From contig NZ_JANQBK010000004.1 of NCBI RefSeq assembly GCF_025370105.1, forward strand, positions 248,001 to 312,000: 64,000 nucleotides of DNA, read 5' to 3'. Below the pieces are notes generated by a model that was not told the origin of the DNA, made no database searches, and saw only the letters and a program-made list of their open reading frames with translations. The position numbers and the translations under genes were made by a program. Source of the DNA: Sphingomonas hylomeconis (lineage in GTDB: Bacteria > Pseudomonadota > Alphaproteobacteria > Sphingomonadales > Sphingomonadaceae). Position 1 is the first letter of the stretch. Each line of letters begins with the position of its first letter. Shown one piece after another: positions 25,525-33,425 of the stretch.

Positions 25525-26826
25525 TTAGAACGGGAAGAAGGCCTGGATGGCGACGATCGCGACGGCGAACGTGATGAGGTTCAGCGGCAGTCCGACCTTG
25601 ACGAAGTCGAGATAGCGATAGCCGCCCATCTGGTAGACGATCACGTTGGTCTGATAGCCGAACGGGGTGGCGAATGCCGCGCTGCCCGCCATCATGACGG
25701 CGACCAGGAAGGGCCGCGGGCTCACCCCCAGGCTTTCCGCCAGCGCGACCGCGATCGGCGTGACCAGCACCGCGACGGTGGCGTTGGACAGCAGCTCGGT
25801 CAGGATCATCGTCAGGCCGTAGAGCACGATCAGCGCGGTCAGCGGCCCGAACTCGCGCATCGAGCCGACCAGCGCGCCGGTCGCCTCGGCGGCGAGCCCG
25901 CTTTCCTCCATCGCGATCCCGATCACCACCATCCCCGCGATCAGGATGAGGATTTGCGGGCGCAGCCCGCCATAGGCCTGATCGGGGCTGATGACGCGCA
26001 GCAGGATGAGCAGCACCGCCCCGGCAAAGGCCGACGCCGCGATCGGCGCGACGCCCAAGGCCGCAAACGCGATCGCGCCGACGAACACGGCCATGGCGAT
26101 CGCTGCCTTGGCCGGCCGAAACGGCCGCTGTTCGGCAAACAGCGTGGCGTCGCCGACCTGCGCGCCGGCCACTTCGATCTCGCGCACGTCCGGTTTGCCG
26201 ACGGGCTCGGCAACGCTGCCGCGCATCAATCTGCCGCTGAACAGGAACAGATAGAGCGCGCCCGCCAGCGCCATCGGCACGCCGACCGGCGTGATCTCGA
26301 ACATGCCGAAGCGCGGCTGGCCGGCGACGCTCGCCATGTCGTCGACGAGCAGGTTGGTCGACGTGCCGATCAGCGTGCAGCAACCGGTCAGCACCGTGAT
26401 GTACGATAACGGCATCAGATAGCGCTTCGGCGACAGGTTCAGCGCGGTCGCCACGTCGCGCACCACCGGCGCGCCCAGCACGACGATCGGCGTACTGTTG
26501 AGAAAGCAGGACAGGCAGCCGATCGCGGCGAGCATGAGCCACAGTCCCGCCGCCCCCAGCCGCTTGCACATCTTCACCGCGGCCTCGATCGCGCGATCGA
26601 GCACGCCGGACAGTTCGAGCGCGTAGGCGATGACGAACAGCGATGCGAGCGCGATGATCGCCGGGCTGGCGAACGCGCCCTGCACTTCGACGGGGCGCAC
26701 GACGCCGGTCACCAGCAGCACCGCGGCACCGCTCAAGGCGACCACATCGGCGCGGACCTTATCCCAGATCAACGCTGCGACCACCGCGGCGAGGACCACC
26801 AGCGTCAGTACCTGATCGATGGTCAC
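25525..26826 (-). CDS. SLC13/DASS-type anion permease
   Basis: 433 residues with about 11 hydrophobic segments. The paired signatures are LNSTPIVVLGAPVVRDVA with TLIGTSTNLLVDDM in the first half and LLSNATVAVLVTPIAVALAE with FATPFGYQTNVIVY in the second; each half holds the SNT/NAT-type substrate loops. DASS permeases import dicarboxylates, sulfate or related anions with Na+ or H+. No RCK/TrkA domains are present. The start is read as GTG at 26826 (TIDQVLTLVVLA), because the upstream frame to TTG 26934 encodes a cysteine-rich non-conserved stretch. The substrate is unknown. Confidence 0.85.
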   Translation of the reverse strand: MTIDQVLTLVVLAAVVAALIWDKVRADVVALSGAAVLLVTGVVRPVEVQGAFASPAIIALASLFVIAYALELSGVLDRAIEAAVKMCKRLGAAGLWLMLAAIGCLSCFLNSTPIVVLGAPVVRDVATALNLSPKRYLMPLSYITVLTGCCTLIGTSTNLLVDDMASVAGQPRFGMFEITPVGVPMALAGALYLFLFSGRLMRGSVAEPVGKPDVREIEVAGAQVGDATLFAEQRPFRPAKAAIAMAVFVGAIAFAALGVAPIAASAFAGAVLLILLRVISPDQAYGGLRPQILILIAGMVVIGIAMEESGLAAEATGALVGSMREFGPLTALIVLYGLTMILTELLSNATVAVLVTPIAVALAESLGVSPRPFLVAVMMAGSAAFATPFGYQTNVIVYQMGGYRYLDFVKVGLPLNLITFAVAIVAIQAFFPF

Positions 26827-26951
26827 CGCGGCGCCGCAGTGCTGGCCGGGCCACCCGGAACATGATCCAACATTCGGTCTCCTGTCGGAACAGTGGCGAG
26901 AAATGCCGCATCGGCGCTGGAGCACATGCCACAAGCTGCTATCAACAGTTC

Positions 26952-27848
26952 ATGAAAGAACCAAGCCCACGTGCCAGCCGCCTGGCGATCGCCGGCCTCT
27001 GCGTCGCGGTCGCGCTCGTCGGCGGCAGCGGATTTCTTTTGGGTCGGGCGACGACCGAACGACCGGTGGCGCCCGCCGCCCGGCCCGGCAGTGCCGTGCC
27101 CCGCCCCGCGCCGGCGCCAGCCCCCGTCGCACCGGCGCCGACCGACCGGACGATGGATCGCGCGGATCTGCTCGCGCTGGTTGCCGCGGCGTCCGATGCG
27201 GTCGCCACCGGCGCCGCCATCCCGGCCGAGGTCACCAGGGCGGACGGCCGCCGCTTCGAAATCCGGCTGCCGTTCGGATGCGACGGCCCGGCGGACGCGC
27301 AAAGCGATGCGCCGATGCGCTGGCGCTATGACGGCGAGGACAACACCTTGCGCATCCACGTCGCACCGGTGGCCTGGCGCGCCGATGATTGGCTTTCACC
27401 GGCACCACCCGAAACGATCGAGGCGGTCGAGGGCTTCTGGATCCCCCGCCCCTGGACGATGAGCGACGCATGCCCGCCGGCAGGCGCGAACGCGATGGCG
27501 GCCGCCGCGCCGCCGGCGATCCCGCCGGAACAGACGGTGGCGATTGCGCAGTTCTTCGCGGCCGGCGGCGCACGCCAGGCGCGGCGCGGCAGCAAGCCGT
27601 TCGAAACCGTGGTGCGGCTGCAACCGGAAGCGTTGCGCGCCGAACGCGGCTTTCGCCTCCGGATCAGCGGTCGCCTTACCGCGCTCGGCGATCGCGGCCC
27701 GGTCCTCTGCCGGCAGCCCGCCGGTGCCGCGCAGCGCCCCGTCTGCATGATCGGCATGACCGCCGACGCGCTGTCGATCGAAAATCCCGCCACCGACGAA
27801 ATGCTCGCCAACTGGACCTTCGAGCACCGCGAGGCGGTCGATCGCTAG
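26952..27848 (+). CDS. Membrane-anchored hypothetical protein
   Basis: 298 residues, not recognised. A single N-terminal hydrophobic segment (about residues 11-28, LAIAGLCVAVALVGGSGFLL) is followed by an alanine/proline-rich linker (about 36-60) and a periplasmic domain of about 230 residues. That domain has three or four cysteines (FGCDGP, DACPP, LCRQP, VCMIG), which could form disulfides. The ATG at 26952 is chosen over an upstream frame from 26862, which would put a polar stretch before the anchor. It is divergent from the SLC13 permease and rightward like the beta-lactamase-like gene 118 bases on. Confidence 0.7.
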   Translation: MKEPSPRASRLAIAGLCVAVALVGGSGFLLGRATTERPVAPAARPGSAVPRPAPAPAPVAPAPTDRTMDRADLLALVAAASDAVATGAAIPAEVTRADGRRFEIRLPFGCDGPADAQSDAPMRWRYDGEDNTLRIHVAPVAWRADDWLSPAPPETIEAVEGFWIPRPWTMSDACPPAGANAMAAAAPPAIPPEQTVAIAQFFAAGGARQARRGSKPFETVVRLQPEALRAERGFRLRISGRLTALGDRGPVLCRQPAGAAQRPVCMIGMTADALSIENPATDEMLANWTFEHREAVDR

Positions 27849-27966
27849 CAACGGCGCGACCGTTTTTCCGGCGAACGCGGGTCGGAATAGGACGAGCCGA
27901 TCCGCCGACGCTGGCCCTGCGCCCCCTGCGCCCCCTATCAGGGGGTCCAGTTTATAGGGTGTTGGT

Positions 27967-29064
27967 TTGCGTACATTGTCTTGGAAGCGGACCGCGATCG
28001 TCGCGCTCGGCGCCGCCAGCTTTCTTTCCGGATGCGTCCCGGCCAATCAGGCATCAGGCCGGCTGGAACCCGCCAAGCTGCCGCCACCCCCGCCGGCGGC
28101 GCCGACCTCCCCGCCGTTGCCGACCAATGTATCGCGGTCGCAGCCGCCGGCCGACCTGCTCAACGCACTGCAGAATCTCGGCACGCGCTTTCCGGGTACC
28201 GTCGGCATCGTCGTGCGCGACGTGCAGAACGGCTGGTCGGTCGGCTATAATGGCGACGCGCTGCTGCCGCAGCAGAGCGTGAGCAAATTATGGGTCGCGA
28301 TCGCGGTGATGGATGCGGTCGATCGCGGTGTCCTCTCGCTGACCGATCCGGTCACGGTGCGCCGGTCCGACCTGACCGTGTTCCACCAACCGATCCGCCC
28401 GCTCGTCGGGCCGGATGGTTATCGCACCACGATCGGCGCGCTGCTGGAGGGCGCGATGACGCGGAGCGACAATACGTGCAACGACGTGCTGCTATGGAAG
28501 GTGGGCGGCCCGGCCGCGATCCGGCGGCTGCTCCGCGCCAAGGGAGTCGACGGCGTCGGCTTCGGCCCGGGCGAGCGGATTCTGCAGGCCAAGACCGCCG
28601 GCCTGACGTGGCAGGACGATTGGGCCGGCGGCTGGGGCTTTCTCCAGGCGCGCGCGAAATTGAGTTACGCCGCGCGCGACGCCGCGCTCAAACGCTATCT
28701 CGCCGCGCCCTATGACGGCGCGTCGGCCAACGGCATCACGCTCGGGCTGGCGATGCTGCAGCGGGGCACGCTGCTCGGCAACGCGTCGACCGTCCATCTC
28801 CTGTCGCTGATGCGGCGCAGCAAGACCGGCCCCTTGCGGCTGCGATCGGGGCTCAGGCCGGGCTGGACGCTGGCGCACAAGACCGGCACCGGCCAGGATC
28901 TCGGCAGCTTTTCGACCGGCTACAACGATGTCGGCATCGTCCAGGCGCCCGATGGGCACAGCTACACGGTGGCCGTGCTGATCGGCAGCACCCGGCAACC
29001 GATCCCGGTGCGCATGCGGCTGATGGGCGATGTCACGCGCGCGCTGATCACCGTACTGCAATAG
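27967..29064 (+). CDS. Lipoprotein class A beta-lactamase-like serine hydrolase
   Basis: 365 residues. The lipobox SFLSGC (C23) marks an outer- or inner-membrane lipoprotein, followed by a proline-rich linker (39-50). All three active-site motifs of penicillin-recognising enzymes are in register: S104-V-S-K107, S167-D-N169 and K305-T-G307. E203 is 36 residues after S167, the spacing of Ambler E166, but the Asn170 position is Q207. An intact class A catalytic set makes beta-lactamase activity possible; a housekeeping peptidoglycan hydrolase or inactive relative is the alternative. Start codon appears to be TTG at 27967. It is convergent with the ClC gene. Confidence 0.85.
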   Translation: MRTLSWKRTAIVALGAASFLSGCVPANQASGRLEPAKLPPPPPAAPTSPPLPTNVSRSQPPADLLNALQNLGTRFPGTVGIVVRDVQNGWSVGYNGDALLPQQSVSKLWVAIAVMDAVDRGVLSLTDPVTVRRSDLTVFHQPIRPLVGPDGYRTTIGALLEGAMTRSDNTCNDVLLWKVGGPAAIRRLLRAKGVDGVGFGPGERILQAKTAGLTWQDDWAGGWGFLQARAKLSYAARDAALKRYLAAPYDGASANGITLGLAMLQRGTLLGNASTVHLLSLMRRSKTGPLRLRSGLRPGWTLAHKTGTGQDLGSFSTGYNDVGIVQAPDGHSYTVAVLIGSTRQPIPVRMRLMGDVTRALITVLQ

Positions 29065-29086
29065 CGCTCCCCCAGGCCGGGCAACC

Positions 29087-29104
29087 GGAGCGGACGTCCG
29101 CTCC
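29087..29104. terminator. Perfect 18-base palindrome in a convergent gap
   Basis: GGAGCGGACGTCCGCTCC is self-complementary end to end and lies between the convergent beta-lactamase-like and ClC genes. It could form a stem on either strand and mark transcript ends, but neither side carries a T-run, so intrinsic termination is not shown. A protein-binding site is the other reading. Confidence 0.35.
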
Positions 29105-29113
29105 CTCGCGCCA

Positions 29114-30949
29114 TCACCGCTCCCCGAACAGCGCCCGCTGGGCCTTTTCCAGTTCCTCGGCATAGCGCCGCCGCACGAAGGTTTCGGACAGGATCCCCAG
29201 CACCGTGCGGTCCGCGTCGAGCACCGCCAGTTCGTCGGCGCCACAGGCATCGAAGCGCAGCATGATCTGGGTGATATCCATGGTCGGCGCGAGCGCGGCG
29301 TCCACGTTCACCGCCAGCGTGCCGACGGCCGCGTCGGCATCGAGATTCTCGGCATAGGCGGCGGGCGTCTGGACGATCCCGGCATAGCGATCGTCCGCGT
29401 CGACCAGCACCGTCCGGCTCGTCGCGCCTAGCGGGACGCGCTGCCGGAAGTCGGCGATCGTCGTTGCCGCCGGGATCGTTATGGTCCCGCGTCGCATCAT
29501 GCGTCCGGCCGTGAGCGTGCGGACCCAGCCGACGTCGCGGGCGCTCTTGATCGTCTCGCCGCGCAGATGGAGGCGCCAGGTGGAGAAGCTGTACCCGAAC
29601 GTCTCGCGCACGATCGTCGACGAGACCAGCGCTGCGGCGAGCACCGCGCCGGTGAGCGCGAAATCGTGCGTCGCCTGCAGCACCAGCATCGCCATCGTCA
29701 TCGGGCCGCCGACCACCGCGACGGCGAGCGCCGCCATGCCGACCAGCGCCGCGCTGCGCGGATCGACCACGTCATGGCCGACGAGCGCGGCCAGTTCGCC
29801 GGCAAACAGGTGGCCGACAAGCGTGCCGAGGAACAGCGAGGCGAAAAACAGCCCGCCCCGAAAGCCGAAGCCCAGGGAAATGATCGAGGCCGCGCATTTG
29901 GCGAGGAAGATCACGGCGATGAACGCCAGCGGCGCGCCGATGGTCAGATCGGCATGGAGCGCGCCGTGACCGGCCGAGAGGACCTGGGGCGAGACCAGCG
30001 CAATCGGCATCAATAGCAGGCCGCCGATCGCGGGGCGGGCCCAGTCGGGCAGCCGCGCGCGGCGCACGGCCGCTTCGACCAGCGCCACGGCGCGCATCAG
30101 GGCGATGCCGATCCCCGCGCACAGCGCGCCCAGCCCGGCATAGATCAGATAGTGATGCGTCTCGGTCGGCATCGTCGATGCCGCGTCGATGACATACGGT
30201 TGGATGCCCAGCAGCTGCGCGACCAGCGTGGCGGAGAGCGCCGCGGCGACCACCGGGGCCAGCGCCGACGGGGTATAGGCCCCGATCACGATCTCGAAGG
30301 CGTAGAAGGCGCCCGCGAGCGGCGCCCCGAACGCCGCGGCGATGGCCGCCCCGGCGCCCGCGCCGACCAGGTTGCGCAGGTCCGCGCGGCGCAGATTGAA
30401 CAGCCGCCCGGCGACTGATCCGATCGTGCCGCCGAGCTGCGCATAGGCGGCCTCGAGACCGACCGAGGCCCCGAAGCCGTTCGACAGCACGGTCTGCCCC
30501 GAAATCACCAGCCCGTCCGGCACCGACATCCGCCCGCCGTGCAGCGCGTTGGCCTCGACCGCATCGACCATCCGCCGCGTGCGTGCGCGCGTTGCCCAGG
30601 AGAAGGCGGCGAGCACCACGCCGCCGATCGGCAGGACGATCAGCAAGGCGGGCGGCAGTGCGGGCAGTTCGCTGAGCCGCCCGGCCGACGACAGCCCGAA
30701 CAAGACATGCTGCAAGGTCCGCGCAGCCGCACCCAGCAGCACGCTGACCAGACCGGCCCCCGCACCGACGATGGTGGCGAGGACGATGAACGCGATTTCG
30801 CTCGCCCGGATACGCCGACGAAACCATTTGATCAGGATGACAGCGTGCAGGATCCAACCCCCAGGCAGTTGAGCATCGCCCTTACTGCGCCCCCCGCCCC
30901 GTAGAACAGGGTTTTGTCCGCGTGCCGCATCGCGACACGTGGCACGCAT
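29114..30949 (-). CDS. ClC chloride channel/transporter with CBS domains
   Basis: 611 residues: about 10-12 membrane helices to residue 450, then two CBS motifs (about 480-600, GRMMRRGTITIPAATTIADF and DELAVLDADRTVLGILSE). The ClC filter is divergent. The usual GREGP is GLEAAYAQ, where E166 keeps the gating glutamate, the first GSGIP motif is not recognisable, and GIFAP is replaced by RGGLFFAS. ClC proteins exchange Cl- for H+ or act as channels; some transport nitrate or fluoride. Ion choice is uncertain here because of these changes. The start at 30949 gives an odd arginine-rich N-terminus of about 40 residues; a later start is possible. Confidence 0.85.
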   Translation of the reverse strand: MRATCRDAARGQNPVLRGGGRSKGDAQLPGGWILHAVILIKWFRRRIRASEIAFIVLATIVGAGAGLVSVLLGAAARTLQHVLFGLSSAGRLSELPALPPALLIVLPIGGVVLAAFSWATRARTRRMVDAVEANALHGGRMSVPDGLVISGQTVLSNGFGASVGLEAAYAQLGGTIGSVAGRLFNLRRADLRNLVGAGAGAAIAAAFGAPLAGAFYAFEIVIGAYTPSALAPVVAAALSATLVAQLLGIQPYVIDAASTMPTETHHYLIYAGLGALCAGIGIALMRAVALVEAAVRRARLPDWARPAIGGLLLMPIALVSPQVLSAGHGALHADLTIGAPLAFIAVIFLAKCAASIISLGFGFRGGLFFASLFLGTLVGHLFAGELAALVGHDVVDPRSAALVGMAALAVAVVGGPMTMAMLVLQATHDFALTGAVLAAALVSSTIVRETFGYSFSTWRLHLRGETIKSARDVGWVRTLTAGRMMRRGTITIPAATTIADFRQRVPLGATSRTVLVDADDRYAGIVQTPAAYAENLDADAAVGTLAVNVDAALAPTMDITQIMLRFDACGADELAVLDADRTVLGILSETFVRRRYAEELEKAQRALFGER

Positions 30950-31293
30950 TAGCGGGCTGACGCCGGGACTCGCGCATGTCGCGGCGGCGGCGAACGCAGG
31001 GGCGATCGTCTAAAAGCCGCACATCCAGCTAGAAATCTCGCGTAACTGAAGGACATCGCGCTCACCCGCGCCGGCCCGTCGCCGCTCGAATCACGGCCAG
31101 CCGGTCATACCGCGCACGAAATCGCCTCTGATGTCGCGGTGAGAAAGTTGTGCCGCGGGTCATGCCGCCGCGCCCATGCCGCAGGCACAGTTGAGCACAT
31201 TCCCCCGCCGGGCGACCGAATGTGGCGCAACCAACAGCGCAAAGCGCATCGCCGCGCCGGCTTTGCCCACGATGGAGTCGGAGTTGTAGATAA
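30950..31293. other. Gene-free region between clc and tRNA-Leu
   Basis: 344 bases with no supported coding gene on either strand. Short frames on both strands run into the tRNA and show no family features. No strong hairpin, promoter or repeat stands out. It is immediately 3' of the tRNA gene but no integrase, attachment-site repeat or composition change is seen. Confidence 0.5.
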
Positions 31294-31380
31294 TGGTGCC
31301 CGGAAGAGGACTCGAACCTCCACGACCTTGCGATCGCCAGCACCTGAAGCTGGTGCGTCTACCAATTCCGCCATCCGGGC
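31294..31380 (-). tRNA. tRNA-Leu (anticodon CAG)
   Basis: 87 bases with encoded CCA (31294-31296 as TGG on the plus strand). The acceptor stem is GCCCGGA paired with TCCGGGC plus discriminator A. The D-arm has TTGGTAGACGC. The anticodon stem CCAGC/GCTGG closes a TTCAGGT loop with anticodon CAG, reading CUG. A long variable arm and GGTTCGAGTCC T-loop complete a class II tRNA. A TTGACA -35 lies upstream at 31421-31426. Confidence 0.97.
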
Positions 31381-31397
31381 ACTGGGTAGGGGGCGGG

Positions 31398-31426
31398 CTT
31401 TAGGGGCGGGGTGACGGCCTTGTCAA
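31398..31426 (-). promoter_or_regulatory. Sigma70-type promoter of tRNA-Leu
   Basis: On the minus strand, a perfect TTGACA -35 at 31421-31426 is followed, 17 bases on, by CTAAAG at 31398-31403 as a weak -10. Transcription would begin about 10-12 bases before the tRNA 5' end (31380). The -35 match and position are strong; the -10 is poor. Confidence 0.6.
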
Positions 31427-31479
31427 CACGCATGGTGGTGGGGCAAGGGGTTTGCGGAATTTAAGGCAGGATCGCAGGC

Positions 31480-32415
31480 ATGAACGGCAAATTGGTCACC
31501 CTGATCGGCGGGGGCGGGTTCCTCGGGCGCTATGTCGCGCAGGATCTGCTGAAAGCAGGCGCGCGATTGCGCATCGCGCAGCGCGACCCGCGCAGCGCGC
31601 TGTTCCTGCGCACGCAGGGCGGGCTGGGCCAGACGCAGTTCGCCGCGATCGACGTGACCAAGCCGGACTCGATCGCCCGCGCGATCGAGGGGTCGGACGG
31701 CGTGGTCAATCTGGTCGGCGTGCTGAAGGGCAATTTCCACGCCGTACAGGCCGAGGGCGCGGGCAATGTCGCGCGCGCCGCGGCGGCCGCCGGGGTCGGC
31801 GCATTGGTGCATGTCTCGGCGATCGGCGCGGATGCCGCCTCGCCTTCGGCCTATGGCCGGTCCAAGGCGGCGGGCGAGGAACAAGTGCGCGCCGGCTTCG
31901 CCAAGGCCACCATCCTGCGCCCGTCGATCGTGTTCGGGCGCGAGGACCAGTCCGTCAATCGCTTCGCCGGCATGATCGCCAGCGCCCCGGTGGTGCCGGT
32001 GCTGCGCGCCGGCGCGAAATTCCAGCCGGTCTATGTCGGCGATGTCGCCGCCGTGGTGGCCAAGGCGCTGGCCGATCCGGAAACGTTCGGCGGCAAGACG
32101 TTCGAGCTCGGCGGGCCGGACGTGCTGACGATGGGCGCGCTGATCCGCTGGATCGCGCAGGCGATCGGGCGCACGCCCAGCATCGTCGAGCTGCCCGATC
32201 TGGCCGGCGCGCTGATCGCCCGCGCCGGCTTCCTGCCCGGCGCGCCGATCACGATGGATCAGTGGAAGATGCTGCAGAGCGACAATGTCGTCACCGGTAC
32301 GGACGGCCTGGACGCGTTCGGCGTCGCGCCGACGCCGCTCGACGCGGTCGCGCCGGCCTGGCTGGTGCGCTATCGCCGCCAGGGCCGCTTCGGCACGGTC
32401 AGCGACGCTGCCTGA
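31480..32415 (+). CDS. Complex I NDUFA9-like NAD(P)-binding protein
   Basis: 311 residues. An extended short-chain-dehydrogenase fold opens with VTLIGGGGFLGRYVAQDLL (NAD(P)-binding glycines, residues 6-24). YGRSKAAGEE near 127-136 keeps the YxxxK pair, and LRPSIVFGRED matches the complex-I-associated NDUFA9 family. In mitochondria this subunit binds NADPH and stabilises complex I; bacterial homologues are mostly uncharacterised. It is followed 39 bases later by uppP, and a shared transcript is possible. No nuo genes are nearby. Confidence 0.88.
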   Translation: MNGKLVTLIGGGGFLGRYVAQDLLKAGARLRIAQRDPRSALFLRTQGGLGQTQFAAIDVTKPDSIARAIEGSDGVVNLVGVLKGNFHAVQAEGAGNVARAAAAAGVGALVHVSAIGADAASPSAYGRSKAAGEEQVRAGFAKATILRPSIVFGREDQSVNRFAGMIASAPVVPVLRAGAKFQPVYVGDVAAVVAKALADPETFGGKTFELGGPDVLTMGALIRWIAQAIGRTPSIVELPDLAGALIARAGFLPGAPITMDQWKMLQSDNVVTGTDGLDAFGVAPTPLDAVAPAWLVRYRRQGRFGTVSDAA

Positions 32416-32454
32416 GGCGCGCGGCCGGCACGGCCATCAAGGGGGGATTTCCAC

Positions 32455-33264
32455 GTGTACGATCTGATTGTCATTGTCCTGCTCGGCATCGTCGAGGGGG
32501 TGACCGAATTCCTGCCCGTCTCCTCGACCGGCCATCTGATCCTGGCCGGCGCATTGCTCGGCCTGCCCCAGGCCGACGCGACGTTCGACATCGTCATCCA
32601 GCTCGGCGCGATCCTCGCCGTCGTGGTGCTGTTCTGGGGCCGCTTCATGAAGGTCGGCCGCGGTCTGCTGGCGCGCGATCCGGCGGCGATCCGCTTCACG
32701 CGCAACGTGCTGCTCGGCTTCCTGCCCTCGGCGGTGGTCGGGGCGATCGCCTATAAGTCGATCAAGGCGGTGCTCGAGGCGCCGTTGGTCGGACCGCTGG
32801 TGGTGGCGATCGCGCTGATCGTCGGCGGCGTGCTGATCCTGCTCATCGAACGGCTGCAGAAGCATGTCGTGACGCGCTCGGTCGAGGACATGCCGTGGCG
32901 CACCGCGCTGGCGATCGGCGTGGTGCAGTGCCTGTCGATGATCCCCGGCGTCAGCCGCTCGGGCGCGACGATCATGGGCGCGCTGACCTTGGGCGTCGAT
33001 CGTGAGACGGCGGCGGAATACAGCTTCTTCCTCGCCATCCCGACAATGTGCGGTGCCACCGCGCTGGCGTTGTACAAGAGCCGCAACGAGCTGGGCGATG
33101 CGCATCTCACTGCGATCGCGATCGGCTTCGTCGTGTCGTTCGTGGTGGCGCTGGCGGTGATCCGCTGGTTCGTTGCGTTCGTCGGCCGGCACGGCTTCGC
33201 GCCCTTCGCCTGGTACCGGATCGTCGCAGGATCGATCGCGCTGATCGCGTTGCTCGCGCGATAG
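32455..33264 (+). CDS. uppP: Undecaprenyl-diphosphate phosphatase (BacA type)
   Basis: 269 residues, polytopic inner-membrane enzyme. It hydrolyses undecaprenyl diphosphate to the monophosphate, recycling the lipid carrier for peptidoglycan and polysaccharide synthesis. The two BacA signatures are present: EGVTEFLPVSSTGH (E14-H27) and IPGVSRSGAT (residues 163-172, with R168). The start is GTG at 32455, 7 bases after a GGGGGGA ribosome-binding site. It matters for the window's glycan genes because GtrB-type enzymes use the same carrier. Confidence 0.95.
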   Translation: MYDLIVIVLLGIVEGVTEFLPVSSTGHLILAGALLGLPQADATFDIVIQLGAILAVVVLFWGRFMKVGRGLLARDPAAIRFTRNVLLGFLPSAVVGAIAYKSIKAVLEAPLVGPLVVAIALIVGGVLILLIERLQKHVVTRSVEDMPWRTALAIGVVQCLSMIPGVSRSGATIMGALTLGVDRETAAEYSFFLAIPTMCGATALALYKSRNELGDAHLTAIAIGFVVSFVVALAVIRWFVAFVGRHGFAPFAWYRIVAGSIALIALLAR

Positions 33265-33328
33265 GGCCGAATGGGGACTATATCCATTGATGGGTGTGAA
33301 GACGGCGTTAGATCACTGCCTTCCGCCT

Positions 33329-33373
33329 ACCTAAATAGGTAAGCTTGGCTTACATAACGACGCAATTTGTCGT
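33329..33373. promoter_or_regulatory. Inverted repeats upstream of gltD
   Basis: Two short perfect inverted repeats sit in an AT-rich stretch before gltD: ACCTA-AA-TAGGT at 33329-33340 and ACGAC-N7-GTCGT at 33357-33373. They lie 50-100 bases before the start of the gltD ATG, where an operator of the nitrogen-controlled gltDB operon would be expected. The -35/-10 elements could not be fixed and no regulator is assigned. Confidence 0.35.
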
Positions 33374-33425
33374 GACTCAGCTCGAAAATGTAATTATGCG
33401 CGCCTTCGACACAAGGTGAGGCCGC

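Noticed and set aside
31105..31374. A minus-strand frame starting MAELVDAPASGAGDRKV
   Set aside because: This is the familiar false translation of a tRNA-Leu gene; the tRNA at 31294-31380 explains it completely.
31294..31380. tRNA-Leu as an integration site for a mobile element
   Set aside because: No integrase, no repeated 3' end of the tRNA, and no composition change were seen on either side.
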